From Kingdonia uniflora (lineage: Eukaryota; Streptophyta; Magnoliopsida; Ranunculales; Circaeasteraceae), in assembly GCA_014058105.1 (NCBI GenBank), contig JACGCM010001659.1, positions 3,782,001 through 3,846,000 of the forward strand: DNA of 64,000 nt. The letters are read 5' to 3'. Position numbers and translations under genes: made by a program. The notes beneath the pieces are model-generated. The model saw nothing but the letters and a program-made list of their open reading frames with translations, did not search any database and was not told the origin of the DNA. This document shows positions 21,460 through 31,823 of the stretch, piece after piece; within the stretch, counting starts at the first letter, position 1; every line of letters starts with the position of its first letter.

Positions 21460-22018
21460 AGATCCAGGAGGATCTAGAGTTTTTTCAAGTTTTGTCAAAG
21501 TTGTTTGAACAACTTTGAGTGTCGTTCGAACGAGTTGACATGTTCGCTAGAATTTTGGCCCAGAGCCATATTTCATTCGAACGACTTTCAGTGTCGCTTG
21601 AACGAGTTGCCATGTCCTCTGGAATTTTGGCCCTGAGCCATATTTTTGTTCGAACGAGCTGGGTTTCGTTTGAACGACCAGACAACTTTTCTAGGGTTTA
21701 GACCAATTAGTCGTAAAGTCGTTCGAACGACTCCCTAGTTCGTTCGAACGACTCTGGCGGTGGTTTTATTTATGAGGCGTATTTTTGCCTCGATAAACGT
21801 TCTTTTGTATTTTCGAGTTCCCTAGTATATAAAGGGAACTTAGGTAATTTTCTAGGCTATGTTAGATCTGAAAGAGTTCTGGGAGAAGCCTAGGGTTTAA
21901 GAGTTTTTATTCTTGTAATTACTTCATTTTGAGTAATCGAATTCTCTATTTTTCCAAACCGATTGGTGTTCTTCGTATTTCTCTACTAACACAAGCTTCG
22001 CAATCGTATTGTGGATTA
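21460..22018 (+). repeat. 5' LTR of the 21.5-kb gypsy element
   Basis: The first base is changed (AGATCC for TGATCC). The order is the palindrome array (21505-21752), a TATA box (AGTATATAAAGGG, about 21824-21836), the transcript leader, then the end near GTGGATT. Relative to the 3' LTR it keeps one extra 21-bp palindrome unit (around 21731-21752). Confidence 0.8.
21505..21752 (+). promoter_or_regulatory. Array of TCGTTCGAACGA palindromes upstream of the TATA, 5' LTR
   Basis: Eight exact or near copies occur, for example at 21522-21533, 21574-21584, 21593-21604, 21647-21657, 21666-21677, 21719-21731 and 21739-21751. They alternate with two copies of GAATTTTGGCCC-containing spacer. The TATA box follows about 75 bp after the last copy. 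The palindromes are self-complementary and could bind a dimeric factor; no known plant element that I recall matches exactly. Confidence 0.65.
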
Positions 22019-22068
22019 AGTGGTATTAGTTTTCCAGTTTTCTATTCTCAGGGGGTTGATTGTAGTTT

Positions 22069-23130
22069 ATGGTCTCTACACGTGACCGCCTCAAGGAAAT
22101 GAAGGGGAAGCTAGTGAATCCGTTGAAGATCCATCGCAAACCAAATTCAAAGATGAAAGACGATTTGGAGATGGGCGATCCTAACGAAAGACTCACAATT
22201 TTGGAAATGACAGTTTTTGTCCTAACTTCTACTGTAGGGGAGTTATTGGAGTAATTGTGTCTCACGAACCTCGCTAAGGCTTCCACTTCAGTGGAACGGC
22301 GAGGTCGTTCGAAGAAGAAAGGGGTTATGGAGGTGGATGGGGACGAGGACGTTCCGGTATTCGATAATTCTAGTGATACTGATTCCGTCAAGGAGCGCCC
22401 AGGTTTTGGTAAGTCAACGAATCCTATGCGTAATATTCGTCTTGGTTTTAAGATTGAGATTTCGATTTTTAATGGTTCAGCCGACGCCGAGAAATTAGAT
22501 AATTGGTTAGATAGGTTGAAGACCTATTTTTTAATTGATGAATATTCCAACACTCAGAAGATCTGCTTCTCAACTTTGAAATTCACAAGTCACTCACTCA
22601 CGTGGTAGAAATCCTATCAGAAATGACATGATGTCAAAAGTCTAAGTTGGAAGGAATTCTATCCAATTGGGTATGAACATGAGCGATGGTACAAATGGCA
22701 CAATTTATGCCAACGGTTTGGGCAATCCGTGTAGCAATTCACTGCGAAGTTTCATAACCAAGCATTGGTTTTGGATATTGATGTGGAGGAGTACGATGTG
22801 TTCATGAAGTATACGGGGGGTTTGTCGGAGTCCATTCGAAGAGAATTAAAGCTTTTTAATGTGGCAAATATTGAAGACGCTACTGTTAAAGTAATTTTCA
22901 TTGAAGGCAAGTACTTGAATAGCGACAAGAACAAGTTGGGGTTCAAGGCTAATTAGAAGTTTGATTAGAAAGAGAAGTCCAAAGGAGAGGGGTCTTCATT
23001 CAAAGGGACTATCTGTAGTCATTGCAAGGCTAATGGGCACAATTTCGATAGATGTTGGAAACTTTACCTGGGGCTTCGACCGAAGGAGGAGAAGGGCAAG
23101 AAAGAGAAACGTGCACAAGCCGGAGGTGAA
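22069..23130 (+). pseudogene. gag of the 21.5-kb gypsy element (broken)
   Basis: Open pieces start MVSTRDRLKEMKGKL at 22069; further frames are at 22255-22608, 22765-22956 and about 22961-23130. The segment ISIFNGSADAEKLDNWLDRL fits the start of the plant retrotransposon gag domain. A CCHC zinc knuckle (CSHCKANGHNFDRC) lies near 23013-23055, and a Lys/Glu-rich tail follows. Stops (22252-22254, 22606-22608 and 22954-22956) split the frame, so no full gag could form. Gag packages element RNA in virus-like particles. Confidence 0.75.
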
Positions 23131-23139
23131 GCAGAGCTT

Positions 23140-25203
23140 AGTCGAGGCCATCATTGATCTGGGTAGTCAGAAAAATTTAATTTTTGAGGCCGTGGTGAAG
23201 AAGATGGGTTTGGCTACTGTGGCTAATCCTAAGCTGAATGGTTTGGACTGGATTCAGAAAGACGCAGAGTTGAAGATCACTAAGCAGTGTACGTTTAAAT
23301 TTGCGATTACTAAGAAGTTTATTGACGAAGTAAAATGTGAGGTAGTTCCGTTGGACGTGTGTTAAGTCATCTTGGGTGGCCCTTATCTTTGGGATCGAGA
23401 TGCAATCCTTTACCATCGTGCTCACAAGTATCGTTTGGTGAAGGATGGGACTGAGTTTTAAATTAATGCGTGCAAGGAACATATTACTACCAGTAATTTG
23501 GTAACGGTGACTCAAGCGAAGAGGTTGGTTAATGCGAGCGGCAAATTTGTTTTGTTGTTGGTATGACAGATTCAAGAGGGCCATCGGCTACAGCATTGTC
23601 TACTTTGGCAATACCTCCTAAGTAACAAATCGATATGGGGGAGTTGCAAGAGGAGTATGAAGACTTGTTTTTGGGCATAGAAGGGATGTCGCGTAAGAGG
23701 GATGTGGAGCATGATATTATTTTGGTGAATGGTGAGTCACTATCCCAATATTGGGTTATATCAGACTTCTGTTATTGAGTCTGATGAGATCAAGAAATAG
23801 GTACATGAACTCCTGGAGAAAGGAGTTATTAATCCAAGTTGCTCACCTTGTGGTTCGCCGGTATTATTGGTGTCGAAGAAGGATAGGTCTCAGAGGATGT
23901 GTGTAGATTATTGGGCGCTGAACAAGATCACGGTGAAGAATCGTTATCCACTTCCACAGATTGGCGAGCTTTTGTATGAATTACAGACGGCTCGGGGTTT
24001 TACCAAGTTTGATCTTAACTTAGGTTACTATCAAGTTCAAATCCGGGAGGAGGATACTTGGAAGACAGTGTTCAAAACCAAACATGGCTTATTTGAGTGG
24101 TTAGTGGTGCCTTTTGGTTTATGCAATGCTCCGGCGACGTTTATGCGGTTAATTTGTAGCATTGCATTCTTTGACGAAGACTGGGGTATAGTTTGTGTGG
24201 GAAGAGCACCATGAGAGACTTTTCTGTTACAGAAGCGAAAGATTACGGATGCATTAGTGTTAGCATTGCCTAATTTGTAGCAGCTTTTTGAGGTCGAGAC
24301 AGATGCGTCAGACTATGCATTGGGAACAATCCTTTTATAGGATGGGAAGCCGGTTGCTTACCATTCTGAGATGTTTACTAGAGAAGTACACAACAATCCT
24401 ACCTACGATAAGGAGTTCTACGCGATATATCAATCAGTTAAGCATTGGCGGAGTTACTTATTGGGGAAGGAGGTTGTGGTACATTCCGATCACAAACCGT
24501 TGCAGTTCTTATCTACGCAGTCCAAGCTTCAGCAAGCTCGCCATATGAAGTGGATATCGTACCTTTAGCAGTTTACCTTATTGATCAAGTATAAGAAAGG
24601 AGTGGACAACAAGATGGCTGATATGGACAACAAAACGGAAATAGTCGGTAATGGAGGTCGAGATAACATATGAGCCATCTTGTTGTCCACTCTTTTCTTA
24701 TACTTGATCAATAAGGTAAACTGCTGAAGCTACGACATCCACTTCATATGGAGAGCTTGCAGAAGGAGGAAGAGGAGCAGATTAAAGCTCAGCATTTTAT
24801 TGAGAAGATCAACAAGGTTCATGAGGTGGTTGAAGCTCAGTTGAAGAAGACTCAAGTGAAGTATAAGGCTCGCCACGGCAAGCATAGGGTTGAGTGTACT
24901 TTTCTTGAGGGCAACCTCGTTTGGTTGCATTTGGGTAAGGAACGGCTTAAAGGGGAAGGTAAGAAGCTCAAACCTATCCGTTATGGTTCGTTTTAGATAC
25001 TCAAGAAGATTGGTGACAATGCATTCCAGTTGGATTTGCCACCTTTCATGAAAATGTATTCGGTGATTAATGTCGAGCATTTGAAGCTGTTTGAGCCGTC
25101 TCTTTTAGATGAAGACTCTGCAATCGATACTCACCTACCGACAGTTAATGACTTATGGATGGAAAGAGAAGATCCATTGCCGGAGGATAGTATTCTAGAG
25201 TGA
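23140..25203 (+). pseudogene. pol of the 21.5-kb gypsy element, missing RT catalytic core and integrase core
   Basis: The protease region has DLGSQKNLI (23158-23184; the usual DSGS is altered). RT runs about 23780-24170 through FDLNLGYYQVQI and VPFGLCNAPATFM, then jumps to RNase H at about 24225 (EVETDASDYALG near 24297), skipping the YxDD motif. RNase H continues to VVHSDHKPLQFL. From 24560 to 24750 a fold-back replaces the integrase zinc finger and catalytic core. Only the integrase C-terminal part remains (24748-25080: RHGKHRVECTFLEGNLV, then KLKPIRYGSF and DNAFQLDLPP). Confidence 0.8.
24533..24766. repeat. Inverted duplication of about 90 bp replacing the integrase core
   Basis: The stretch 24533-24622 (from AGCTCGCCATATGAAGTGGA to AACAAGATGGCT) recurs as its reverse complement at about 24673-24766, with roughly 90% identity. 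A spacer of about 50 bp separates the arms, making a potential hairpin. The coding sense of the left arm is the end of RNase H. The right arm leads directly into the integrase C-terminal region. Confidence 0.85.
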
Positions 25204-25370
25204 AAGCTTTATACTACAAGATTGGGTGCTATTGATTCATTCCGAGTTGGGAAGAAGGGTCAGCTACCAAGTAAGTCGAAGTGGTATAACAGGAAATTGG
25301 GCATCGCTCCATTCCTACATCTCCAGTTCTAGCTTGAGTAGGAGCTCAAGGCTCCTAAAGGGGGGAGCCA

Positions 25371-25908
25371 TGATCCAGGAGGATCTAGAGTTTTTTTATG
25401 TTTCGTCAAAGTTGATTGAACGACTTTGAGAGTCGTTCGAACGAGTTGACATGTTCACTGGAATTTTGGCCCAAAACCATATTTTGTTCGAACGACTTCC
25501 AGTGTCGTTCGAACGAGTTGCCATGTCCTCTGGAATTTTGGCTCAGATCCATATTTTCGTTCGAACGAGTCGGGTTTCGTTCGAACGACAAGGCAACTTT
25601 TCTAGGGTTTAGACCAATTAGTCGTAAAGTTGTTCGAACGACTCTGGCGGTTGTTTTATTTATGAGGCGTGTTTTTGCCTCGAGATGCGTTCTTTTGTAC
25701 TTTCGAGTTCCCTAGTATATAAAGGGAACTTAGGTTATTTTCTAGGTTATGTTATATCTGAAAGAGTTCTGGGAGATGCCTAGGGTTTGAGAGTTTTTCT
25801 TCTTGCAGTTACTTCGTTTTAAGTAATCGAATTCTCTATTTTTCCAAACCGATGGGTGTTCTTCGTATTTCTCTACTAATACAACCTTCTCAATCGTATT
25901 GTGGATTG
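25371..25908 (+). repeat. 3' LTR of the 21.5-kb gypsy element, with palindrome array
   Basis: It begins TGATCCAGGAGGATC directly after the polypurine tract. The palindrome array spans about 25414-25642, with clean copies at 25432-25443, 25486-25495, 25505-25516, 25558-25568 and 25578-25589. TATA (AGTATATAAAGGG) follows at about 25713. The end near 25908 abuts the NAT exon. Divergence from the 5' LTR is roughly one change per ten to fifteen bases by eye, which points to an old insertion. Confidence 0.8.
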
Positions 25909-25911
25909 CTG

Positions 25912-26249
25912 CCAATAGTGAAAACGCCGGTTTCTTGGGATTGCCCCGAGTTGGAAGTAGAAGAGTCATTTAGATATCCGCAACATTTATGTTATTCTTT
26001 TCTGTATTAGGTATGGTACCTTTGGTGTTATTAGAATCCTGAAATTTCTTTATCTTGTTGGGAGAACTTTTCAGTCATTATTATTATGTCCATTGCTATA
26101 TAACTTCATTTCAAATTGATACTTGGCTGCTCAATAATCTGATCTTACCTTACTTTTATCCTACAGCATGAAAGTTTGGAGCGTTCTTGGCTTCTATTTC
26201 AATTCCAATTGTTGCAGCTCTGTATTGCATCTTATTTGCCTATGTAGGT
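25912..26249 (+). pseudogene. NAT transporter pseudogene, two exons with the signature region
   Basis: Exon at about 25916-26012 reads SENAGFLGLPRVGSRRVI, then a TAG where the family has Gln, then ISATFMLFFSVLG, and ends at a GT donor. The next exon at about 26166-26249 reads KFGAFLASISIPIVAALYCI and LFAYV. The family sequence in this place is ENAGLLALTRVGSRRVVQIS and KFGAVFASIP-PIVAALYC, so the identification is firm. A TGA also replaces the Gly before KFGA. The retrotransposon ends 4-8 bp before the first exon piece. The downstream exon with the QFCNLNSFR motif was not found. Confidence 0.8.
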
Positions 26250-27384
26250 ATGTACATCTATCTCTTTATTTTAGACTATTCATGCCATGTTTTGTGATGA
26301 TTATATTGCTTGTACTATTTTTTGGGTTAGTTTGGGCTGCTCATGCATGCCTGCCCCCTGCATCCTACGTGCACAACTGGAACAACCAAAATGTTCTAAT
26401 CAGTATCATGTGTGTGTGTATCTTAGGTAGTGGAAAAATCCTTCTCTAGAAAAGGAGTTCTTTTAGTATTTTTCTCATTATGAGTATCTGACATTGAAAC
26501 TGTTATGGGATACCAGGTTCACATATATATTTCTGTTGTCTTTTCAATTTAGTGTAGGAGGTAATAGAAACAAACTGGTTTATTATAACGGTACTATAAT
26601 GGAAGTACTGCCCATTCAGCTGTTATTCTAGTGATCTGCGCCATTTGTAAATTAGGCAAGACATTATGGCCTATATTTTACAACCCTTGCTCTGTTACGT
26701 CATGTAACGGCTTTTTGAATGTTTTCTTTGCAAATTTTTGGGGTTTTTATTTAAATGGAAGCTATTTTACCACTCTCTTGACAATAACAATAATTATTTC
26801 TATAATTTGGGCTCTCCATGATTTCAAACTGTTTTCGGGCTCCAAACTCCCGAAAGATATACCAATAACATTTTCTTTAAGGAATTTATTATCGATAGAA
26901 AGAAACACTGACAAATAATAAAACCAAACAAACTCTAAGATGGGAAGTCATATGACCGATCACATTAGCGTGTTAAGAATAGTGAAAGTGTTTTGTTAGC
27001 ATATGGGCAACTGCATAAGTTGTGGTAAGATTCTAAATAGTAGAAGCAAGACTATTTTGTAGAATCCAAGGCATGCTGCAAAGAGGAACATTAACATTGA
27101 TTGGAACACATTATTACTGTCAGCACTATTTAAGACCACCTAAGTTTTGTCATCGTCGAATTCTTGCTTCTTTGGACTAGTCTCTTTTGTCAAACAATCT
27201 CAAGATTGTTGGGTTTTAGCCGTTCATTTTAGAGTTACAAGCAAATTCATCCAAAAAATGAGTTTACACCGTCGGATCTTAACATTTGTCCGAAAAAAAG
27301 CATTTCAGCCGTTGATTACCTAAATCGATCTCAAGGTGCCTCTTGATGATTTGAAGATCAAAACCTAAGCCAACAACAACGTCA

Positions 27385-27432
<48 letters not shown>

Positions 27433-28299
27433 AGTTCTAAGCTCTAACTCCATCTCTCCACTATATTTCTCCTAAATCTCCCCCATTGATTTCATCACAA
27501 AATCATTACCGGGTTTTACTTTTTTCCTACTGGGTATCTTTCATTTCATCAAACATTGGTCCCCATGTTTGATTAGGGTCCTTACAAGAAGCCTGAAAGT
27601 TGTAGAATAGCATCTCCGGTCGAATATGATTTTTAATGTTTTCCTTCAACTAAAATATCTATACTCCCTGAGAAAACCAAACCAGGTTTGCAATCCATGG
27701 GCACTATAATTTTTGTGACCTATATGCTCCATCTCCATTATGATTTCATTGCTTGTGATGGCATTTGCAAGTTGCACTTAGGACGTCTCTCTTGTTTTTT
27801 GTGCATGCGGGTGTTGCAAAACGGCCCAAAACATAGGGAATTTTCCAAACATCTATTACCTCCCATCACTTACTCCATATAGGGTATGAACTCATCCTTC
27901 TAAATCCTTCAAAATTTGTACTTTAAGAATACTGAATATCATACTAGTGTTTCTTACTATTACTCCAGCCTGAATTTTCTTCTCATTCCTAAATTAGAAA
28001 GACGAATAATATCAGACATTGGGTCTAGAAGCTTGATGGAAGTATGGATAAGACTATCGATGTCATTTCACACATAATTAATTCAAAGGTGCCTTGATTG
28101 TCTTGGACTCTAGGAGAAGAACAGAGATGATGATTATTGCGCCATTTTTTAAGAATTGATGATGATAGCTAAGATAAATGCAAAATTGTTATGGCATTTA
28201 GTGATCTTTTACGATTACATGAAATATTTTTATGCCCTTTTGTAAGAGAGTTTTAGATGTCAACCAACTGTTTTTTTCTTTCTTTCTTTTTTTCCTTTT
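26250..28299. other. No supportable gene; microsatellite and AT-rich sequence
   Basis: The sequence looks intronic or intergenic. A perfect (CT)n run lies at about 27388-27430, followed by leader-like CT-rich sequence to 27560. Small frames at 26168, 26631 and 27688 have no recognisable motif, and the first of these is only the wrong frame of the NAT exon. I found no upstream UFD1 exon. Confidence 0.4.
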
Positions 28300-29335
28300 T
28301 TTTGTCGTTTAAAGACTAAGTTAAGGAATTCTTCCTGCTTAACTACCGGAGATAGTATCATGGTAGCGTACAACAACGAGAAATATTACATAGACATAGT
28401 AGAATCAAAGCCTGCTCCTCCCATAAGTATTATTGAGACGGATTTTGAGGTGGATTTCGCTCCACCCCTTGATTATAAAGAACCTGAAAGACCTGCCGCA
28501 TCTGTTGTTTCAAGCAAGGAACCAGCTCAAGGTTTATATTTTGGTTATTGTTCATTTTCTTCATTCTTTCGTTTCTATATAAGCAATCTATTTCTACATA
28601 TCTAGAACAACCCTTTTTATGTATACTATTTTTGAAGGACTGATTCGAGTTTCAAAATTTATAAACAATATATCTATGATCAAGGGCTAACTTACTGTAT
28701 ATAAACAATATGTCTATGATCCATCCCCATTATATATATATATATAGGTATATTCTGACATACATGGCCATCGAATTAACCACGTCTGTTGTGCGATTCC
28801 AGAGGCGCTTGTGGAGGAGGAACCAAAGTTCATCCCATTTACTGGTGTTGGCAAACGATTGGATGGAAAACCTAAGCGTCAATCTTCATCTTCAGTTACT
28901 TCTCCTTCTGGACTCAAAGACAAACAACTAGTGGCCGCCAATTGCGGTAAGCAACAATCCACAGTGCGATATAATTCACAGAGCACTTCTCGTCAGCCTT
29001 AAGGCAAACTCGTCTTCGGTTCAAATGCTAAGCAAGCTCCAAATGAAACACAAAAGGTACATCATATGGCCCTGATTGACTCTTTTTAATCATATCTAAT
29101 ATTTGGCCATACTTCCCGAATGTGTTCCAGTACACTGTATATCACTTTCTATGTACTTTCGCTTGTGAAGATAATAATTGGATGTTCGCTTTAGTATGGA
29201 ATATATTTATTTTTAACAGAGTATTTTTTGGCTATGCAGATACCTGCGAAAGAGACTAAGCAAGAGCAACTTGAAAAGAAAGAGGAGCCAAAGTTCCAAG
29301 CTTTCTCTAGAAAAAAGTACATGCTCAAGGGTTGA
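28300..29335 (+). pseudogene. UFD1: Ubiquitin fusion degradation protein 1 (UFD1), C-terminal exons, with premature stop
   Basis: UFD1 partners NPL4 and the CDC48 ATPase in extracting ubiquitinated proteins. Exon to 28531: LRNSSCLTTGDSIMVAYNN, then ISIIETDFEVDFAPPLDYKE, with donor GCTCAAG|GTTTAT. Exon 28803-29056: EALVEEEPKFIPFTGVGKRL, a Ser-rich linker, a TAA at 29000-29002, then GKLVFGSNAKQ in the same frame, donor AAG|GTACAT. Last exon 29240-29335: AKETKQEQLEKKEEPKFQAF, then RKKYMLKG and the natural TGA. Phases fit. The N-terminal half, about 170 residues with the double-psi barrel, is absent upstream. With the internal TAA this is most likely a 5'-truncated pseudogene; a sequencing error at 29000 is the alternative for the stop only. 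Confidence 0.8.
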
Positions 29336-30344
29336 GCAGATACCTAATGATGGTCTCCGCTTATAGTATTTTTGCTGGTTGGACTGAATTTCGCAAAGTA
29401 AAACTTTATATAGTGTTTAAGCTGAAAGATCACATGTCCACAGACCGAGACACATTCTCTCTTATGAGACATTTTAAACCATGTAAAGATCATATTTGAG
29501 AAAGTTTATCTCCTCAATAACTATCAGCTTGATAGCTTCTCAAATTAGAAATGGGTGGGGCACCTAATTTGTTTAAATTCTGAAAGTATTAATGCAAGAT
29601 TGTTTGGATTAATGGTAAATGAGAATCTGATACGAAATAATCACTTATCAGCCTTATGATGCAGTAGTAGTTACTAATCCCTAATAAAACACTTAGATAT
29701 ATTGATATCTTGCCATTCTGGAGAGAGTTTCTTAAAGTATAATATTAAAAATTTCTTTTTTGGGCTAAGGATAATTATCATTGATTTGGGACCAGTAATT
29801 TACAGTATCTTGTTATTGCCATTATGGAGATAGTTCCTCACTTATGAGGTGCTATTTGCAATCCTTTCTCTTATAGGATTTCGGAGGAGCTATCTTGCTA
29901 TTGCCCTCTTTTGCTTCCTATTTCTAACTGTCTAGAATAGTCTCCTAACTCCTAATAATGCAGTAAGCTAGTAGCATGGGTCAACTTCAATTCATTTAAT
30001 TGGTCCAGGTTTTTCCACTAATGAACACGTATTAGATGACATAAAAGAAACAAAAAAGTTGGGAGGACATTTGTTCTACTGGTGCATGTATCTCACTTTA
30101 AATTGATTTTCTATAGGTGAAGGCACGCGATGATTGAAGTACCATGCAATAAGAATTGTTCGCCACAACAAACTATTTTAATTATAACAATAACTTACTT
30201 ACTGGTCAATCCCTTCAAATGTGAAATTAAATAATCAATGTTTATGATAAAGGATGCTCTCCAAGAATCCAATTAATATCTACACCCAATTTTTGTCATT
30301 CTAAGTTTCCCCACTTACAACTCTAATACGAATTCAAAAAAAAT
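29336..30344. other. No recognisable feature
   Basis: AT-rich sequence downstream of the UFD1 remnant. I see no coding frame with a known motif, no repeat of note and no RNA gene. Confidence 0.4.
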
Positions 30345-30545
30345 ATACTACCACATTAAAATTCAACAAACCACAAATGCCAATTAATGTCTTTCTCTAA
30401 TAAATACAAATACTATTCACACTTAATGCCTAAATATTTTATGAGCATAACGGTCTAGCATTAAGTGTATATATTATTTGTATTTATTAGAAAATGCCAT
30501 TAAGTGTTGAAGGTATATTTGAAGTTGGTTTTGATATTTTATTTT
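30345..30545. repeat. Foldback (MITE-like) inverted repeat
   Basis: The left arm (about 30380-30427, ending CACACTTAATGC) is the reverse complement of the right arm (30461-30509, beginning GCATTAAGTGTAT), sharing CTAATAAATACAAAT. Weaker pairing extends to about 30345 and 30545. The loop holds GAGCATAACGGTCTAG, which also occurs at 14071-14086. No coding capacity and no clear target duplication were seen. Confidence 0.65.
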
Positions 30546-30586
30546 TTATCTAAATAAAATATAAAGGATTGTATAATATTGGTTAT

Positions 30587-30919
30587 ATATTTTTGATATC
30601 CAAACCACTAGGTGGATATTCATCCTTTGAAGATGAAGCAATCCCGGTAGCTCCCTGTTACAAATCTTCGGGTATTGGGTAAGCGTTGTGAAGCATCCAT
30701 CTGATGGGATGGTCTTCATAACTCATACCTGAACCCGGGCTCGGTTTTACTATACCTTCCAGAATGTCAATAAAGTAGTCGGAAGAATTAACACGTTCAG
30801 GTACATTTATCCCAATGCCTACAAAGTATTCTTCAATTTTCTTTACTGAGCCATGGTACAGAGTAACACCACCTTTGGCTAGAAGTATGAAATCGTCAAA
30901 CATCTTGAATAAAGTATAC
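30587..30919 (-). pseudogene. ABCG (white-brown half-transporter) exon remnant
   Basis: After the acceptor CTTTCAG the minus strand reads YTLFKMFDDFILLAKGGVTL, then YHGSVKKIEEYFVGIGINVP, then DYFIDILEGIVKPSPGSGMS, then a TAA at 30658-30660 followed by QGATGIASSS in frame. This is the segment after the H-loop of plant ABCG24/28-like half-transporters. Other exons of the nucleotide-binding and membrane domains were not seen nearby, so it is an isolated fragment. The in-frame TAA and the foldback repeat just downstream support a dead copy. Confidence 0.8.
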
Positions 30920-31036
30920 CTGAAAGAAGAAAATTACTGAACATTATTAGCATAGTGAGATATAAATAAAATTCAGATACAAGTATACAACTAGTATTTG
31001 CATGTTTAAGATGCCAAGTACAAATATCCACTAGAA

Positions 31037-31250
31037 CCATATTTCAAAGTTTATTTATTTCATGGCCAGCTTATGCATCTTAGGCTGATATTACTAATGC
31101 AGATTGTAGGGGTTAAGATAGTTTTCAGTACCCCCGCGTTTCGGGGTAGTTTTCTAGCACCATAGTTCAAACTTTACTTATTTCATGGCCAGCTCATGCA
31201 TTTTAGGTTGATACTACTAATATAGGGCTTAAGATAGTTTTAGAACCTAC
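31037..31250. repeat. Tandem duplication, period 123 bp
   Basis: ACCATATTTCAAAGTTTATT...GTTTTCAG (31037-31127) is repeated at 31160-31245 with about 85% identity (shared TTATTTCATGGCCAGCT, TTAAGATAGTTTT). The intervening sequence has CCCCCGCGTTTCGGGG, a GC-rich mini-palindrome unusual for this AT-rich stretch. Confidence 0.75.
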
Positions 31251-31512
31251 TACTAAACTTAACTTCTTCATAACAACCATTTATTAATAGGCAATGATCT
31301 GGGGAAGGTATGCCTCAATAGTTCTATTTACCATGAACATCTTCCTCTATCTCCTTGAGCAGAGGTATGTTTGTCATCAGCTTCTCCGTCACCACCATTT
31401 AGTTGGAAAGCAATCATAGCATCTTGTGAAACAGTCATGTGTAGAACAGTGGATTGTTTATCATTATCTTTCACGCTACTAATAGAAACTATATAGCGAT
31501 GATCCAGATTGC

Positions 31513-31711
31513 TATGAAAAATATATTTATAAATGTATTTGATGGCGTAAACGCTAGCACAAACATCTAAATTTAAATCTTCGGAGTCTGATAATTTAGA
31601 TGTGGAATACCTTGCAAAGTAGCCAAGCGTAGAACAGGGGATTGATTGTCATCAACTTCGTCATCACTAACATAAACTATTTGGGGATGACCTTGAATGT
31701 TACAACAATAT
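31513..31711 (-). repeat. Copy 1 of a dispersed coding-like repeat (also at 39797-40012)
   Basis: This about 200-bp block is about 85% identical to 39797-40012, in the same orientation. On the minus strand it encodes [18 protein letters not shown] and, in a second frame, DVCASVYAIKYIYKYIF. The latter resembles the YKYI part of the Helitron helicase-like N-terminal domain, but the match is short. I otherwise do not recognise the protein, which seems to contain an internal repeat ([12 protein letters not shown] and VSISSVKDNDKQ). Frames are broken. Confidence 0.45.
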
Positions 31712-31726
31712 TAAGTCCGCCCCATC

Positions 31727-31823
31727 ATATTTGCAACAACAAGCGTAGAAATATTGAGTCCACCCCATCTTAATATTTCTACGCTTTCTTAATAAACTAT
31801 TTGTTGTTGCAAATACGATTCTG
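31727..31823. repeat. Hairpin-forming inverted repeat
   Basis: TATTTGCAACAACAAGCGTA at 31728 pairs with two blocks downstream: AATATTTCTACGC (31774-31786) and TTTGTTGTTGCAAATA (31800-31815). The inner stem GCGTAGAAATATT/AATATTTCTACGC is perfect over 13 bp with a 16-base loop. Next to it CCGCCCCATC is repeated as CCACCCCATC. This is probably a small MITE remnant. Confidence 0.6.

Larger units (their letters stand above)
21460..25908 (+). mobile_element. Deleted Ty3/gypsy LTR retrotransposon inserted in the NAT pseudogene
   Basis: Two direct repeats (21460-22018 and 25371-25908), about 90% identical by eye, enclose gag and pol remnants in plus orientation. A primer-binding-like TGGTATTAG at 22021 follows the left LTR, and a polypurine tract (AAAGGGGGGAGCC, 25358-25370) precedes the right one. 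Flanks CTGCA (21455-21459) and CTGCC (25909-25913) fit a 5-bp target duplication with one change. The internal region is only 3.35 kb because the RT palm and most of the integrase are deleted, so the copy cannot move by itself. Confidence 0.85.

Noticed and set aside
28300..29335. Calling UFD1 an intact gene
   Set aside because: The N-terminal half is absent from the upstream sequence and a TAA interrupts the penultimate exon.
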